34,902 nt of DNA from a bacterium (GCA_021813725.1 JAKAJN010000019.1:1-34902); one strand, 5' to 3'; counted from the stretch's first letter, positions 17,193-25,588 are shown. Notes: generated by a model not told the origin, from the letters alone. Made by a program: numbers and translations.

Positions 17193-18956
17193 ATGAACGA
17201 ACTCGCCGCTTCTCCGCCCCAAGCGCGACTGAAGGGGATTCCGGCGCACCTCGACCGCTGGGAGCTTCCACCCGGCTGGCGTTGGGGCGACGAGGGGGTG
17301 GCCACGCCGCATCGGCACGCGATGCAGGTGATCGACGCATTCGATCGGTCGCTTGCCCTGGTGACCGTGCCCGACCCGGCGCACGAGAGCTGGCTGTTCG
17401 CCGAAGCGCGGCAGTTGGCACATCGCAATCACCCCAACATCCCGACGACGTACCACTACTGGCGCTGGTATCGCGAGAGTCGGCGCGGTCCGGGTTACCT
17501 GCGTCGCTGGGTCACCGGCGAGACCGTCGGGGCGCGCCTGCGCCGCATTGGGACGGAGACCGTGCCGTACATGCTACGCGTGCTGCGCGCCGCGGGTTCG
17601 GCACTCGCCTATCTGCATGACGCCGGGGCGACGCACGGCGCCATGTCACCCGACAACATCTACACGACGCCCGCGGGGCGACTCTATCTGCTCGGCTGGC
17701 AGTGGGCCGTGTCGCCGGAGGAGCGTCCGGCGGGGCTGCGCCCGGATCCGAAGTGGGTTCCGACGCCCAACGAACTGGCGACGGGAGCCTGGCAGCCAAC
17801 GCCGGCGAGCGATCAATGGCAACTCGGCGCGGTTTGCTTCGCCATCCTTGCCGGCGAACTTCCGCCGCGCGATGGTGTGCCGCCGATCCGCTTCGTCCGC
17901 CCCGAGGTGCCGGCGAGTGTGGCCGACCTCATCGACCGCGCGCTCGCGCCTGAGCCCGGCGACCGGTTCTTCAACCTCGCGGCGATGTTGCGGCAGATCG
18001 AGCGCATCTCCGGCACGGGCACGCCGCTGCTCGTCGGCGTGGACCAGTCGTCGGGTGAGTATCGCGCGGTGTCCGAGGAGGACCGCCTGCGCTGGGCGAC
18101 TGGCGACGACTACGAAGTGCTGGCTTCGCTCGGCACCGGCCAATTTGGTTCGGTCTGGCGCGTGCGCGACCTCTCGCTCGAGCGCGAAGTGGCGCTGAAG
18201 ATGTTGCACCCCAACATCGCGCGAAACGAGGACGCGGTGGCGCGATTCCGCCGCGAAGCGCGATTGGCGGCCCAGCTCAAGCATCCGGCGATCGTCCCCA
18301 TCTATTCCTGGGACTCCAAGGGCGACGTGTCGTGGTACATCATGGAGGTGCAGGAGGAAGGGTCGGTGGCCGACCTCGTGGCGCGGCAGGGGCCGCGTAC
18401 GATCGGCGAGATTGCGCCGCGCGTGGACGCCATCCTCGACGGACTCGCCCAGGCGCACGCCAACGGCATCATCCATCGCGACATCAAGCCCGAGAACATC
18501 CTCATCGACCGGTACCGCCAATGGCGGCTGTCCGACTTCGGCATCGCCAACGCGCTGGGCGACGACAAGATGGGTGCGTCGGGAACGCCAGCCTTCGCCG
18601 CGCCCGAACAGTTGCTCGGGGAGCCGCAGGGCGTTGCGGCCGACCTGTTCGCCGTGGCGGGAATTGTGGTGTTTGCACTCACTGGCCGTCTGCCATTCGG
18701 TGGTGGCGACGCCCGGGCGATTCTGGCGCAGCAACTTTCGGGGAAGGTGGACTTGACCGACTTTCCACCCGAGTTGGCCGAGTGGCTGGCAAAAGGGCTC
18801 TCCGCCGACCCCGAACGCCGATTCCGCGATGCCGCGACGATGCGCTCCGCGTGGCGTGCGCTCACGCGCGAACTGGCGCGTCAGGAGCGCCGGGCCACGC
18901 GCTGGACGCGTTGGTGGCTGGCGACGCGGCGCTTTTTCCGTCTGCGGCGTCGCTAG
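17193..18956 (+). CDS. Tandem pseudokinase-Ser/Thr protein kinase (cytoplasmic)
   Basis: 587 residues with two kinase-like domains. Domain 2 (about 307-555) is a complete Hanks-type kinase: glycine loop GTGQFGSV (314-321), Lys336 in VALK, catalytic HRDIKPEN (428-435), DFG (448-450) and APE (470-472). Domain 1 (about 25-275) keeps the fold's landmarks (AYLHDAGATHGAMSPDNIY, SDQWQLGAVCFAILAGELPP, and a terminal RFFNLAAMLRQIE helix). It lacks the glycine loop, has Val instead of the beta-3 Lys, HGA instead of HRD (148-150) and LGW instead of DFG (167-169), so it is a pseudokinase. There is no transmembrane helix or sensor domain, unlike many bacterial kinases of this class. The C-terminal 20 residues are Trp/Arg-rich and could bind membrane. 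Probably co-transcribed with the histidine kinase. Its stop shares the CTAG tetranucleotide with the convergent dehydrogenase gene. Confidence 0.93.
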   Translation: MNELAASPPQARLKGIPAHLDRWELPPGWRWGDEGVATPHRHAMQVIDAFDRSLALVTVPDPAHESWLFAEARQLAHRNHPNIPTTYHYWRWYRESRRGPGYLRRWVTGETVGARLRRIGTETVPYMLRVLRAAGSALAYLHDAGATHGAMSPDNIYTTPAGRLYLLGWQWAVSPEERPAGLRPDPKWVPTPNELATGAWQPTPASDQWQLGAVCFAILAGELPPRDGVPPIRFVRPEVPASVADLIDRALAPEPGDRFFNLAAMLRQIERISGTGTPLLVGVDQSSGEYRAVSEEDRLRWATGDDYEVLASLGTGQFGSVWRVRDLSLEREVALKMLHPNIARNEDAVARFRREARLAAQLKHPAIVPIYSWDSKGDVSWYIMEVQEEGSVADLVARQGPRTIGEIAPRVDAILDGLAQAHANGIIHRDIKPENILIDRYRQWRLSDFGIANALGDDKMGASGTPAFAAPEQLLGEPQGVAADLFAVAGIVVFALTGRLPFGGGDARAILAQQLSGKVDLTDFPPELAEWLAKGLSADPERRFRDAATMRSAWRALTRELARQERRATRWTRWWLATRRFFRLRRR

Positions 18957-20323
18957 GCCGAGCCGCGCACGGTCTTCACGTTCACGAACGACCGCAACCC
19001 CTCACGCGCGAGCTCGCGCCCCACACCGCTCGCCTTCACGCCGCCGAACGGGAAGCGCGGGTCGCTGGCCACGAGGGCGTTGATGAACACCGAGCCGCTC
19101 TCGATCTCGGCGGCGAAACGGCGTGCCTCGCCTGCGTCGGTCGTCCAGACGGAGGCGCCGAGTCCGAATGCGGAGTCGTTGGCGACGGCGAGCGCCTCGT
19201 CCGCGCTGGCGACGCGGAAGAGCGGCGCCACGGGACCAAAGACTTCCTCGCGCGCGGCGGCCGAGTCGCGCGGCACATCGACCAGCACCGTGGGCGGATA
19301 GTAGTGCCCGGGGCCGGCCGGGACCGTGCCGCCGCAGAGGGCGCGCGCTCCGGCGGCAAGCGTGCGGCGCACCTGGTCGTCCACCTCGGCGCGAATAGTC
19401 GCGGTGGCAAGTGGGCCGATATCGGTGGCGTCGAGCAAGGGATCGCCGACCTGCATCGCGTGCATGTGCGCCGTGAAGCGCTCGGCGAAGGCGTCGAATA
19501 CGTCGGTGTGGACGATGAAGCGCTTGGCGGCGATGCACGACTGACCGTTGTTGATGCAGCGAGCGCGGGCGGCGGTCAGCGCCGCCGTCTCCACGTCCGC
19601 GCTGGCCAGGACGATGAACGGGTCGCTGCCGCCGAGTTCGAGGACGCACGGTTTGATGGCGCGCCCCGCGCGCGCGCCGACGTCGCGCCCGGCGCCCTCG
19701 GAGCCGGTGAGCGTGATCGCCGCGACGCGCGGGTCAGCGATGAGGCCTCCAGCGCGCGAGGAGGTGATGAGCAGGGTCGTGAACGCGCCCTCGCGTGCAC
19801 CGGCGGTGGTGAAGAGTCGCTCGATGGCGAGCGCGCACTGCGGCACGTTGGACGCATGCTTGAGCAGCACCACGTTGCCGGCGGCGAGCGCCGGAGCGGC
19901 GGCGCGAATGGCCTGCCAGTACGGGAAGTTCCACGGCATGATCGCGAGCAGCACGCCGAGTGGCCGGAAATGCACCGCACCGTCCTCGTGGCCGTCGCGA
20001 CGCACGCGTTCGGCGGCCAGCATCGCCGGCGCCTCGTCAGCGTAGTAACGACAGGCGCCGGCGCACTTGGCCACCTCCTGACGGGCGGCTTCGATGGGCT
20101 TGCCCATCTCGAGCGTGGCCAGTCGTGCGAGCGACTCGCGCTCGGCATCGAGCAAGTCGGCAACGCGACGCAGCATCGCCGTGCGCTGCGCGAGTGGTGT
20201 GTCGCGCCAGGCGCGCGTAGCACGCGCGGCGCGCGAGACAAGGCGTTCGAGTTCTTCGTCGGTATGGTCGGCGATGGTGGCGAGCACGTCGCCCGTAGCG
20301 GGATTCACGCTGGATTGCGGCAT
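18953..20323 (-). CDS. NAD(P)-dependent aldehyde dehydrogenase, succinate-semialdehyde dehydrogenase type
   Basis: 456 residues from the ATG at 20323 (MPQSSVNPATG, the normal opening of the family). The longer frame would add 14 non-conserved residues. Catalytic features are complete: PWNFP (130-134, with Asn132), Lys155 of the cofactor site, Glu229 in LELGGSDPF, nucleophile Cys263 in NNGQSCIAAKR, and EEVFGP (359-364). The GGSDPF and GQSCIAAKR forms and the length of about 457 fit the GabD1/YneI branch, which oxidises succinate semialdehyde to succinate in 4-aminobutyrate breakdown. Substrate is not proven, and no transaminase gene is nearby. It converges on the kinase gene with a 3-4 nt overlap of the stop codons and diverges from the SET gene. 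Confidence 0.93.
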   Translation of the reverse strand: MPQSSVNPATGDVLATIADHTDEELERLVSRAARATRAWRDTPLAQRTAMLRRVADLLDAERESLARLATLEMGKPIEAARQEVAKCAGACRYYADEAPAMLAAERVRRDGHEDGAVHFRPLGVLLAIMPWNFPYWQAIRAAAPALAAGNVVLLKHASNVPQCALAIERLFTTAGAREGAFTTLLITSSRAGGLIADPRVAAITLTGSEGAGRDVGARAGRAIKPCVLELGGSDPFIVLASADVETAALTAARARCINNGQSCIAAKRFIVHTDVFDAFAERFTAHMHAMQVGDPLLDATDIGPLATATIRAEVDDQVRRTLAAGARALCGGTVPAGPGHYYPPTVLVDVPRDSAAAREEVFGPVAPLFRVASADEALAVANDSAFGLGASVWTTDAGEARRFAAEIESGSVFINALVASDPRFPFGGVKASGVGRELAREGLRSFVNVKTVRGSA

Positions 20324-20449
20324 ATGGGCACGATGCACGGCGCGGGTGACGAGCGCCAGTCTCATCCATAGGGAGCCGCGCGCGGCGCCGGTCGCGTTTG
20401 AGCGCTGGGTGCGCGCGATTAACTTGAGCCAGCCCTAGCCCCCTCGTCG

Positions 20450-20974
20450 ATGCCGCCACGCCCCGCCGCCGCCGTCCCGTTCATCGTTCGCCGCTCTGCC
20501 GTCGCCGGACGCGGCGCCTTCGCACGGCGCGACATCAAGAAGGGTGAGCGCCTCATCGAGTATCTCGGCGAGCGCATTTCCCACGCCACGGCGGACGCGC
20601 GCTATGAGGACGAGACGATGCGGTCGCACCACACGTTCCTCTTCTCGGTCTCGCGGCGCACGGTGATTGACGCCTCGGTGGGCGGCAACGACGCCCGCTT
20701 CATCAATCACTCGTGCGATCCCAACTGCGAGGCGGTCATCGAGCGTAGTCGCGTCTTCATCTACGCGAGACGCCCCATCGCGGCGGGCGAGGAACTGTTC
20801 TACGACTACGCCTACGAGCGTGACGGGACCGAGACGTCGGAGGACGAGGCCCGCTATGCCTGCCGCTGCGGGACAGCGCGGTGTCGCGGGACGATCCTCG
20901 CGCCGCGCAAGCCCGACCATCGCCTCCCGCATCATGCCGTCGCGCGGCACACCGACAAGCACCGCGGCGCCTGA
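20450..20974 (+). CDS. SET-domain protein lysine methyltransferase
   Basis: 174 residues that are essentially a bare SET domain plus post-SET. The entry strand FIVRRSAVAGRGAFARRDIKKGERL (11-35) has the Gly-Arg-Gly S-adenosylmethionine-binding turn. DARFINHSCDPNCEA (81-95) is the pseudoknot motif. ELFYDYAY (115-122) carries the catalytic-site Tyr. The post-SET motif CRCGTARCRG (138-147) supplies three Cys that, with Cys89 of NHSC, normally bind one zinc. All key residues are present, so activity is likely. Bacterial SET proteins modify host chromatin or their own DNA-binding or ribosomal proteins. The target here is unknown and no histone-like gene is in the window. No signal peptide, so a cytoplasmic role is favoured. 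Confidence 0.94.
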   Translation: MPPRPAAAVPFIVRRSAVAGRGAFARRDIKKGERLIEYLGERISHATADARYEDETMRSHHTFLFSVSRRTVIDASVGGNDARFINHSCDPNCEAVIERSRVFIYARRPIAAGEELFYDYAYERDGTETSEDEARYACRCGTARCRGTILAPRKPDHRLPHHAVARHTDKHRGA

Positions 20975-20983
20975 CGCGCGCGG

Positions 20984-21952
20984 TCAGTTGGCGGCCTGCA
21001 CCTCGTCGAGGCGGCTGATGTCGAGCGACATCACCCCCGCTGCATCGGGCGGGTTGAAGATGTTGGTGAACGTGCTGTCCCACAGGATCTGATCGGGCTT
21101 GTACGACGTGCGGGCGTGCACCGTGGTGGCAAACGTGTCGTCCGTCCCGGAGAGCAGGAGCAGCATCTCGGCGTCCTTCTCGCGCAGAGCCGCCCCGTCG
21201 AGCCCCCACAGCGGGCTGGCCGGCGTGATGGGGTGGACGATGGTCCAGGCGAGCGGGAAGAAGGTCACCTCGGCGCGGTCGAGTGCGAGCGGCCGGAAGC
21301 GGCGCACGGCAACGCCGCTCGAATTGTCCACGAACGAGAACGCGAGTGACGCCTTGAGCTCGATCAGCTCGTTCTTGCGCCGGTTGGCCATGCGAATCAT
21401 CAGTGCCTTGCCGCCCTTGAATGGCGCAACCACGGCGCGGCGACTGAAGGTGACCTGCGCACTGGGACGGGCGAAGCGGGCAAAGAAGAGACCGGTGATC
21501 AGCGCCTGCGCGAGCACGCCGACCAGCGCCTCGACGGTCATGATCAGGTGCGGCAGCAGCCCGGACGGGCTGATGTTGCCGTAGCCGATGGTGGCGAACG
21601 TCTCGACGGAGAAGAAGAATGCGCGCCCGAAGAGTCCGCCCATCGTCACGGGGTCCGGACCGTGAATGGCGGCTACGCCGCACGCCAGGTAGGCAAGCGC
21701 GAACGCGACGTTGATGCCGAGGTAGATGAGGACGACCCACCCGAAGAAGGCGGGCCAGCGGAGGGTGAGGGCGCTGTGGTAGAGACTGACGACTTCGGTC
21801 CACGGCAGGCCGACGCGCCGGACGTTGAAGGACCCGTCCGGGTTGAGCAGTCGACGGCCACTGGCCGACGACACGACGGCGCCAAAGCCGAGGTCGCCCT
21901 TTTCCTCCGGGCCTTTCGCCGAGGGGACGGCGGCGTAGTTCATGGTCTCCAT
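20984..21952 (-). CDS. Inward-rectifier potassium channel, KirBac-type
   Basis: 322 residues from the ATG at 21952 (a second ATG lies three codons later). Layout of a Kir channel: cytoplasmic N-terminus, amphipathic slide helix (about 48-58), TM1 (about 68-90), pore helix and selectivity filter TIGYG (121-125) followed by NISPSG, TM2 (about 133-160), and a C-terminal immunoglobulin-like cytoplasmic domain (about 165-322) with the usual SRRAVVAPFKGGKALMIRMA opening and FFPLAWTIVHPI. It should assemble as a tetramer and conduct K+ across the inner membrane; cytoplasmic ligands are expected to gate it. It converges on the SET gene (9 nt apart) and diverges from the DUF5916 gene. Confidence 0.95.
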   Translation of the reverse strand: METMNYAAVPSAKGPEEKGDLGFGAVVSSASGRRLLNPDGSFNVRRVGLPWTEVVSLYHSALTLRWPAFFGWVVLIYLGINVAFALAYLACGVAAIHGPDPVTMGGLFGRAFFFSVETFATIGYGNISPSGLLPHLIMTVEALVGVLAQALITGLFFARFARPSAQVTFSRRAVVAPFKGGKALMIRMANRRKNELIELKASLAFSFVDNSSGVAVRRFRPLALDRAEVTFFPLAWTIVHPITPASPLWGLDGAALREKDAEMLLLLSGTDDTFATTVHARTSYKPDQILWDSTFTNIFNPPDAAGVMSLDISRLDEVQAAN

Positions 21953-21993
21953 GGGGTGCTAACTTAGGGAAACGCCACGCGCGCCGCTTGCGT

Positions 21994-22011
21994 AGGGGAC
22001 GGACGTCCCCT
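21994..22011. promoter_or_regulatory. Small inverted repeat in the Kir/DUF5916 divergent spacer
   Basis: AGGGGAC-GGAC-GTCCCCT is a perfect 7-bp palindrome with a 4-nt centre, ending 14 nt before the ATG at 22026. It may be a dyad operator or a leader hairpin controlling ribosome access. It covers much of the 73-bp gap between the two divergent starts. Confidence 0.4.
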
Positions 22012-22025
22012 CCACCTTCCGGATC

Positions 22026-24389
22026 ATGCTGTCAGCCTGCCTCGCCATTCTCACCGCCGTCGCCACGCTCTCCGGGCGGCCGCCGGATTCGATTGTGTAC
22101 AACGGACGGCGCGGTGAGGTGGCGGTGGCGCCGCCACGCATCGACGCGACGGTCGCCGTGGACGGCGCCCTCACCGAGTCCGTCTGGGCGCGGGCCGCCG
22201 TGCTGACGGGCTTCTCGCAGTTCTCGCCGAAGGACGGCATCGCAGCGCTGGACAGCACGGAGGTGCTGGTCTGGTACTCGGCCACGGCCATCCACTTCGG
22301 CGTGCGCGCCTACGAGTCCCACGGGGAGGTGCGCGCCACGCTTGCCGAGCGAGACAAGATTCAGAATGACGACTATGTGCAGCTGCTGCTCGGAACGTTC
22401 AATGACGGTCGACAGGCAACCGTAATCATGGTGAACCCGCTGGGCGTGCAGGCCGACGGCGTGCTCAAGGAAGCCGGCCAGCTCGCCGCCAGCAGTTTCA
22501 TGGATCGGGTGCAGGTGCGCGAGAGCGTGGACCTCAGCCCCGACTTCGTCTTTCAGTCGAAGGGGCGCACGACCGCATGGGGCTACGAGGTGGAGGTGCG
22601 GATTCCGTTCAAGTCGCTGCGGTACCAGTCGGCCGCGTCGCAGACGTGGGGCTTCAACGTGACGCGGCGGGTGCAGCACGCCGGGTACGAGGACAGCTGG
22701 ACGCCGGCGCAGCGCGCCAACGCGTCGTTCCTGGCGCAGTCGGGAACGCTCACGGGACTGTCCGACTTGCGACGGGGGCTCGTGCTCGACGTGGCGCCGG
22801 AGCTTACGGACCGCGTCGACGGCACGCCGCGCGCGAGCGACAACCGCTGGGCGTACACGACGCGCACCCCCGAGCTGGGCGCGAACGTGCGCTGGGGCCT
22901 CACCAACAATCTCACGCTGAACGGGACGGTGAACCCCGACTTCTCCCAGGTCGAGGCCGACGCCGGACAGTTCTCGTTCGACCCGCGCCAGGCGCTCTCC
23001 TACCCTGAGAAGCGGCCGTTCTTCCTGGACGGCATCGAGCAGCTGCGCGCGCCGTCCGGACTCGTGTACACGCGGCGGATGGTGCAGCCGGTGGCCGCCC
23101 TGAAGCTGGCGGGCAAGGCGGGCGCGATGAATGTCGGGTTTCTCTCGGCGCTTGACGACCGCGTGGCGAGCACGACTGGCCGCGACCGGCCGCTGTTCAA
23201 TATCCTCCGGCTGACGCGCGACCTCGGTGCGCAGGGGCGCGTCGGCATGCTCTACACGGATCGCGTGGATGGCGAGAACAGCAATCGGGTGCTCGACGTG
23301 GACCTGAACGTGCAGCGCGCGCGCATTTACGCGGGGAGCGTGCAGGTGGCCGGCTCGCGCACCGCACGCGCCGGCCAAACGCTCCGCGCGCCGCTGTGGG
23401 ACCTGCGACTCTCACGCAACGGGCGCGCCTTCGGCTTCACTACGGCGCTCACGGGTGTCCATCCCGATTTCCGCACGGAGAGCGGGTTCATCTCGCGCGT
23501 TGGAGAGACGCACCTGAGCGTGCACCCCCGCTATACCCTCTTCATGAAGCAGGGGGCGTTCGTCGAGAATGTGACGCCGAACATGGAGATTGGCGGCCGC
23601 TGGTTCTACGACCGCTTCCTCGAGCGCGGCGACGCGCGCGACAAGCAGCTGCACTTCAACCTCGATGCGAACCTGCGCGGCGGCTGGAATGCCGGGTTGG
23701 CGTTTCTCGTGGAGTCGTTCGGCTACGATCCCGGCTACTACGGCGCGCTGTACCGCATTGCCTCGCCGCGTCCGGGTGGCGGTGTGGACACGCTCCCGTT
23801 TACCGGGACGCCGCGCCTGCCCAACCGGGACTATGCCATCCGACTGGCGTCGCCGCAGTTCAGCTGGATCAGCGCGAACACGATCCTGCTCTGGGGGCAG
23901 GACGAGAACTTCTACGAATGGGCGTCGGCCGACATCGTCTATTTCCAGGTCGGCGTGGATCTGCGCGCCTCGGAGCAGCTGCGATGGAGCGCGACGTATC
24001 AGCTGCAGGAATACGACCGCAAGCACGGCGGCGGCACCGTGGGCATCCTCCGGAATCCGCGGCTGAAGATGGAGTATCAGGTGACGCGCGCGCTGTCGGC
24101 CCGCATCATCGGCGAGTACTTCAGCGAATCGGTGCTCGACTTGCGCGACGAGGGGCGCACGGGGTATCCGCTCCTGCGCCGGGCGAACGGCGCGTGGGCT
24201 CCGGTCGTCGGGTACCGCTCCAACTCCTTCCGCGCCGACTGGCTGGTGAAGTACCAGCCACAACCAGGGACGTTGTTCTATGTTGGATACGGCGCCCGCA
24301 TGACCGAGCCCGAACCGATGCGGTTCGAGCACCTCGTGCGGCGCGACGACGCCTTCTTCCTCAAGGCGAGCTACCTCTTCCGCCGGTGA
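22026..24389 (+). CDS. DUF5916 family outer-membrane protein with CBM9-like N-terminal domain
   Basis: 787 residues. A short signal peptide (MLSACLAILTAVATLSG) is followed by a CBM9-like beta-sandwich (about 35-215: VAVDGALTESVWARA, then STEVLVWYSATAIHFGVRAYES). The family hallmark SYPEKRPFFLDGIEQL is at about 325-340. A long beta-strand-rich part then carries alternating aromatic residues up to a terminal aromatic-containing strand (FFLKASYLFRR), as expected for an outer-membrane barrel. Members occur widely in Bacteroidota and Gemmatimonadota next to peptidase or transport genes; their biochemical role is not established. Sugar or peptide binding is only suggested by the N-terminal domain. 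The next gene starts 4 nt after its stop, so they form a two-gene operon. Confidence 0.88.
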   Translation: MLSACLAILTAVATLSGRPPDSIVYNGRRGEVAVAPPRIDATVAVDGALTESVWARAAVLTGFSQFSPKDGIAALDSTEVLVWYSATAIHFGVRAYESHGEVRATLAERDKIQNDDYVQLLLGTFNDGRQATVIMVNPLGVQADGVLKEAGQLAASSFMDRVQVRESVDLSPDFVFQSKGRTTAWGYEVEVRIPFKSLRYQSAASQTWGFNVTRRVQHAGYEDSWTPAQRANASFLAQSGTLTGLSDLRRGLVLDVAPELTDRVDGTPRASDNRWAYTTRTPELGANVRWGLTNNLTLNGTVNPDFSQVEADAGQFSFDPRQALSYPEKRPFFLDGIEQLRAPSGLVYTRRMVQPVAALKLAGKAGAMNVGFLSALDDRVASTTGRDRPLFNILRLTRDLGAQGRVGMLYTDRVDGENSNRVLDVDLNVQRARIYAGSVQVAGSRTARAGQTLRAPLWDLRLSRNGRAFGFTTALTGVHPDFRTESGFISRVGETHLSVHPRYTLFMKQGAFVENVTPNMEIGGRWFYDRFLERGDARDKQLHFNLDANLRGGWNAGLAFLVESFGYDPGYYGALYRIASPRPGGGVDTLPFTGTPRLPNRDYAIRLASPQFSWISANTILLWGQDENFYEWASADIVYFQVGVDLRASEQLRWSATYQLQEYDRKHGGGTVGILRNPRLKMEYQVTRALSARIIGEYFSESVLDLRDEGRTGYPLLRRANGAWAPVVGYRSNSFRADWLVKYQPQPGTLFYVGYGARMTEPEPMRFEHLVRRDDAFFLKASYLFRR

Positions 24390-24393
24390 GCGC

Positions 24394-25503
24394 ATGACGT
24401 TCGATCAGCTCGAGACCCCGGTGCCGCTCGTCGACCTCGACGTGATGGCGCACAACCTGGACGCGATGCAGGGCTACGCCGACCGGCACGGCCTGGCGCT
24501 CCGGCCGCACACCAAGACGCACAAGTCGGTGCACGTCGGACGCGAGCAGGTCCGGCGCGGGGCGGCAGGGCTCACCTGTGCCACGCCACACGAAGCGACC
24601 GTGATGCAGCAGGCGACGGACGACTTGCTGGTGGCGTATCCGGTGGTCGGCCACGCCAAGCTCGATCGCCTCTTCTCGGTACGCGAAGACGTGGCGCTGC
24701 GGGTGCAGCTCGACTCGTCGCACGCCATTGACGAGCTGGCCGCCGCGGCGGTGCGGCACGATCGCGCGGTGGCGGTGACGGTGGAGTTTGATGCCGGGAT
24801 GCACCGGGTCGGTGTGCCGTCGCTCGACGACGCGGTCGCGCTGGCGCGGCACGTGCACGCCAACCCGCCCCTCGAGTTTTCGGGGATCGCGTTCTATCCC
24901 GGGCACATCCGTGAGCCGGTCACCTCGCAGGACGCCGCACTCGAGCGGCTGCGGCATCGCGTGGCGGAGGCGATCGAGGCGTTCACCGAGGCGGGAATGC
25001 CGCCGGCGGTGGTGAGCGGTGGTTCAACGCCGACAATGTGGCGCTCGCATGAGATAACCGGCATCACCGAAATCCGCCCCGGAACGTATGTGTACAACGA
25101 TCGCACAACGGCGGAGATTGGCGCGTGCGCCTGGCAGGACTGCGCATTCAGCGTGCTGGCGACGGTGGTGAGCACGAGCGTGCCCGGGCAGGCCGTCATC
25201 GACGCCGGTACGAAGGCCCTGGGTCGCGAGCCGATGCGCGGGGCGAGCGGGGAAGGGTGGGGGGCACTCCTCGACCGGCCGCACGTGGTGGTGTCGCGCA
25301 TGAGTGAGGAGCACGGCATCCTGGATCTTTCGGGCAGCGACTGGCGTCCGCAGGTCGGCGAGCAGGTGCGCGTGGTGCCCAACCACGTCTGCATCGTGAC
25401 GCACCTCAACGACGTCATCTTCGGCGTCCGGGGCGGCGACGTGGTGACGTCGTGGCCGGTGGAGGCGCGCGGACGCGGGTACGGCCAACTGATCGGCGTG
25501 TAA
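24394..25503 (+). CDS. Fold-type III PLP enzyme, D-serine dehydratase/D-threonine aldolase family
   Basis: 369 residues: an alanine-racemase-like barrel followed by a C-terminal metal-binding domain. The PLP lysine is in RPHTKTHKS (37-45; probably Lys41). CATPHEA (57-63) and GGSTPTMW (210-217) fit the phosphate-binding loops. The C-terminal metal motif is PNHVC (His331, Cys333). A His-x-Cys pair is the arrangement described for zinc D-serine dehydratase; D-threonine aldolase has His-x-Asp. Dehydration of D-serine, or of a 3-hydroxy-D-amino acid, is therefore favoured over aldol cleavage, but this is not certain. The GGTGAG around the upstream stop codon is the probable ribosome binding site. 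Pairing with an outer-membrane protein suggests use of D-amino acids from outside or from peptidoglycan. Confidence 0.88.
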   Translation: MTFDQLETPVPLVDLDVMAHNLDAMQGYADRHGLALRPHTKTHKSVHVGREQVRRGAAGLTCATPHEATVMQQATDDLLVAYPVVGHAKLDRLFSVREDVALRVQLDSSHAIDELAAAAVRHDRAVAVTVEFDAGMHRVGVPSLDDAVALARHVHANPPLEFSGIAFYPGHIREPVTSQDAALERLRHRVAEAIEAFTEAGMPPAVVSGGSTPTMWRSHEITGITEIRPGTYVYNDRTTAEIGACAWQDCAFSVLATVVSTSVPGQAVIDAGTKALGREPMRGASGEGWGALLDRPHVVVSRMSEEHGILDLSGSDWRPQVGEQVRVVPNHVCIVTHLNDVIFGVRGGDVVTSWPVEARGRGYGQLIGV

Positions 25504-25509
25504 TCGAGC

Positions 25510-25538
25510 GCGCGCCACGCGAGATCCGCGTGGCGCGC
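25510..25538. terminator. Strong hairpin downstream of the PLP-enzyme gene
   Basis: Perfect 12-bp GC-rich arms (25510-25521 and 25527-25538, GCGCGCCACGCG and complement) with a 5-nt loop AGATC, beginning 7 nt after the stop. It lies in the 85-bp gap between two convergent genes and could act in both directions. No U tract is present. Confidence 0.7.
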
Positions 25539-25588
25539 CGGGGGTGACCAACGGCCCCCTCCGTCCTTCGCCTTCCCTCCGTCGCTCG

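Noticed and set aside
20398-20425. TTGAGC and TTAACT as a promoter for the SET gene
   Set aside because: Only half matches to consensus and a 15-nt spacer; not distinguishable from chance.
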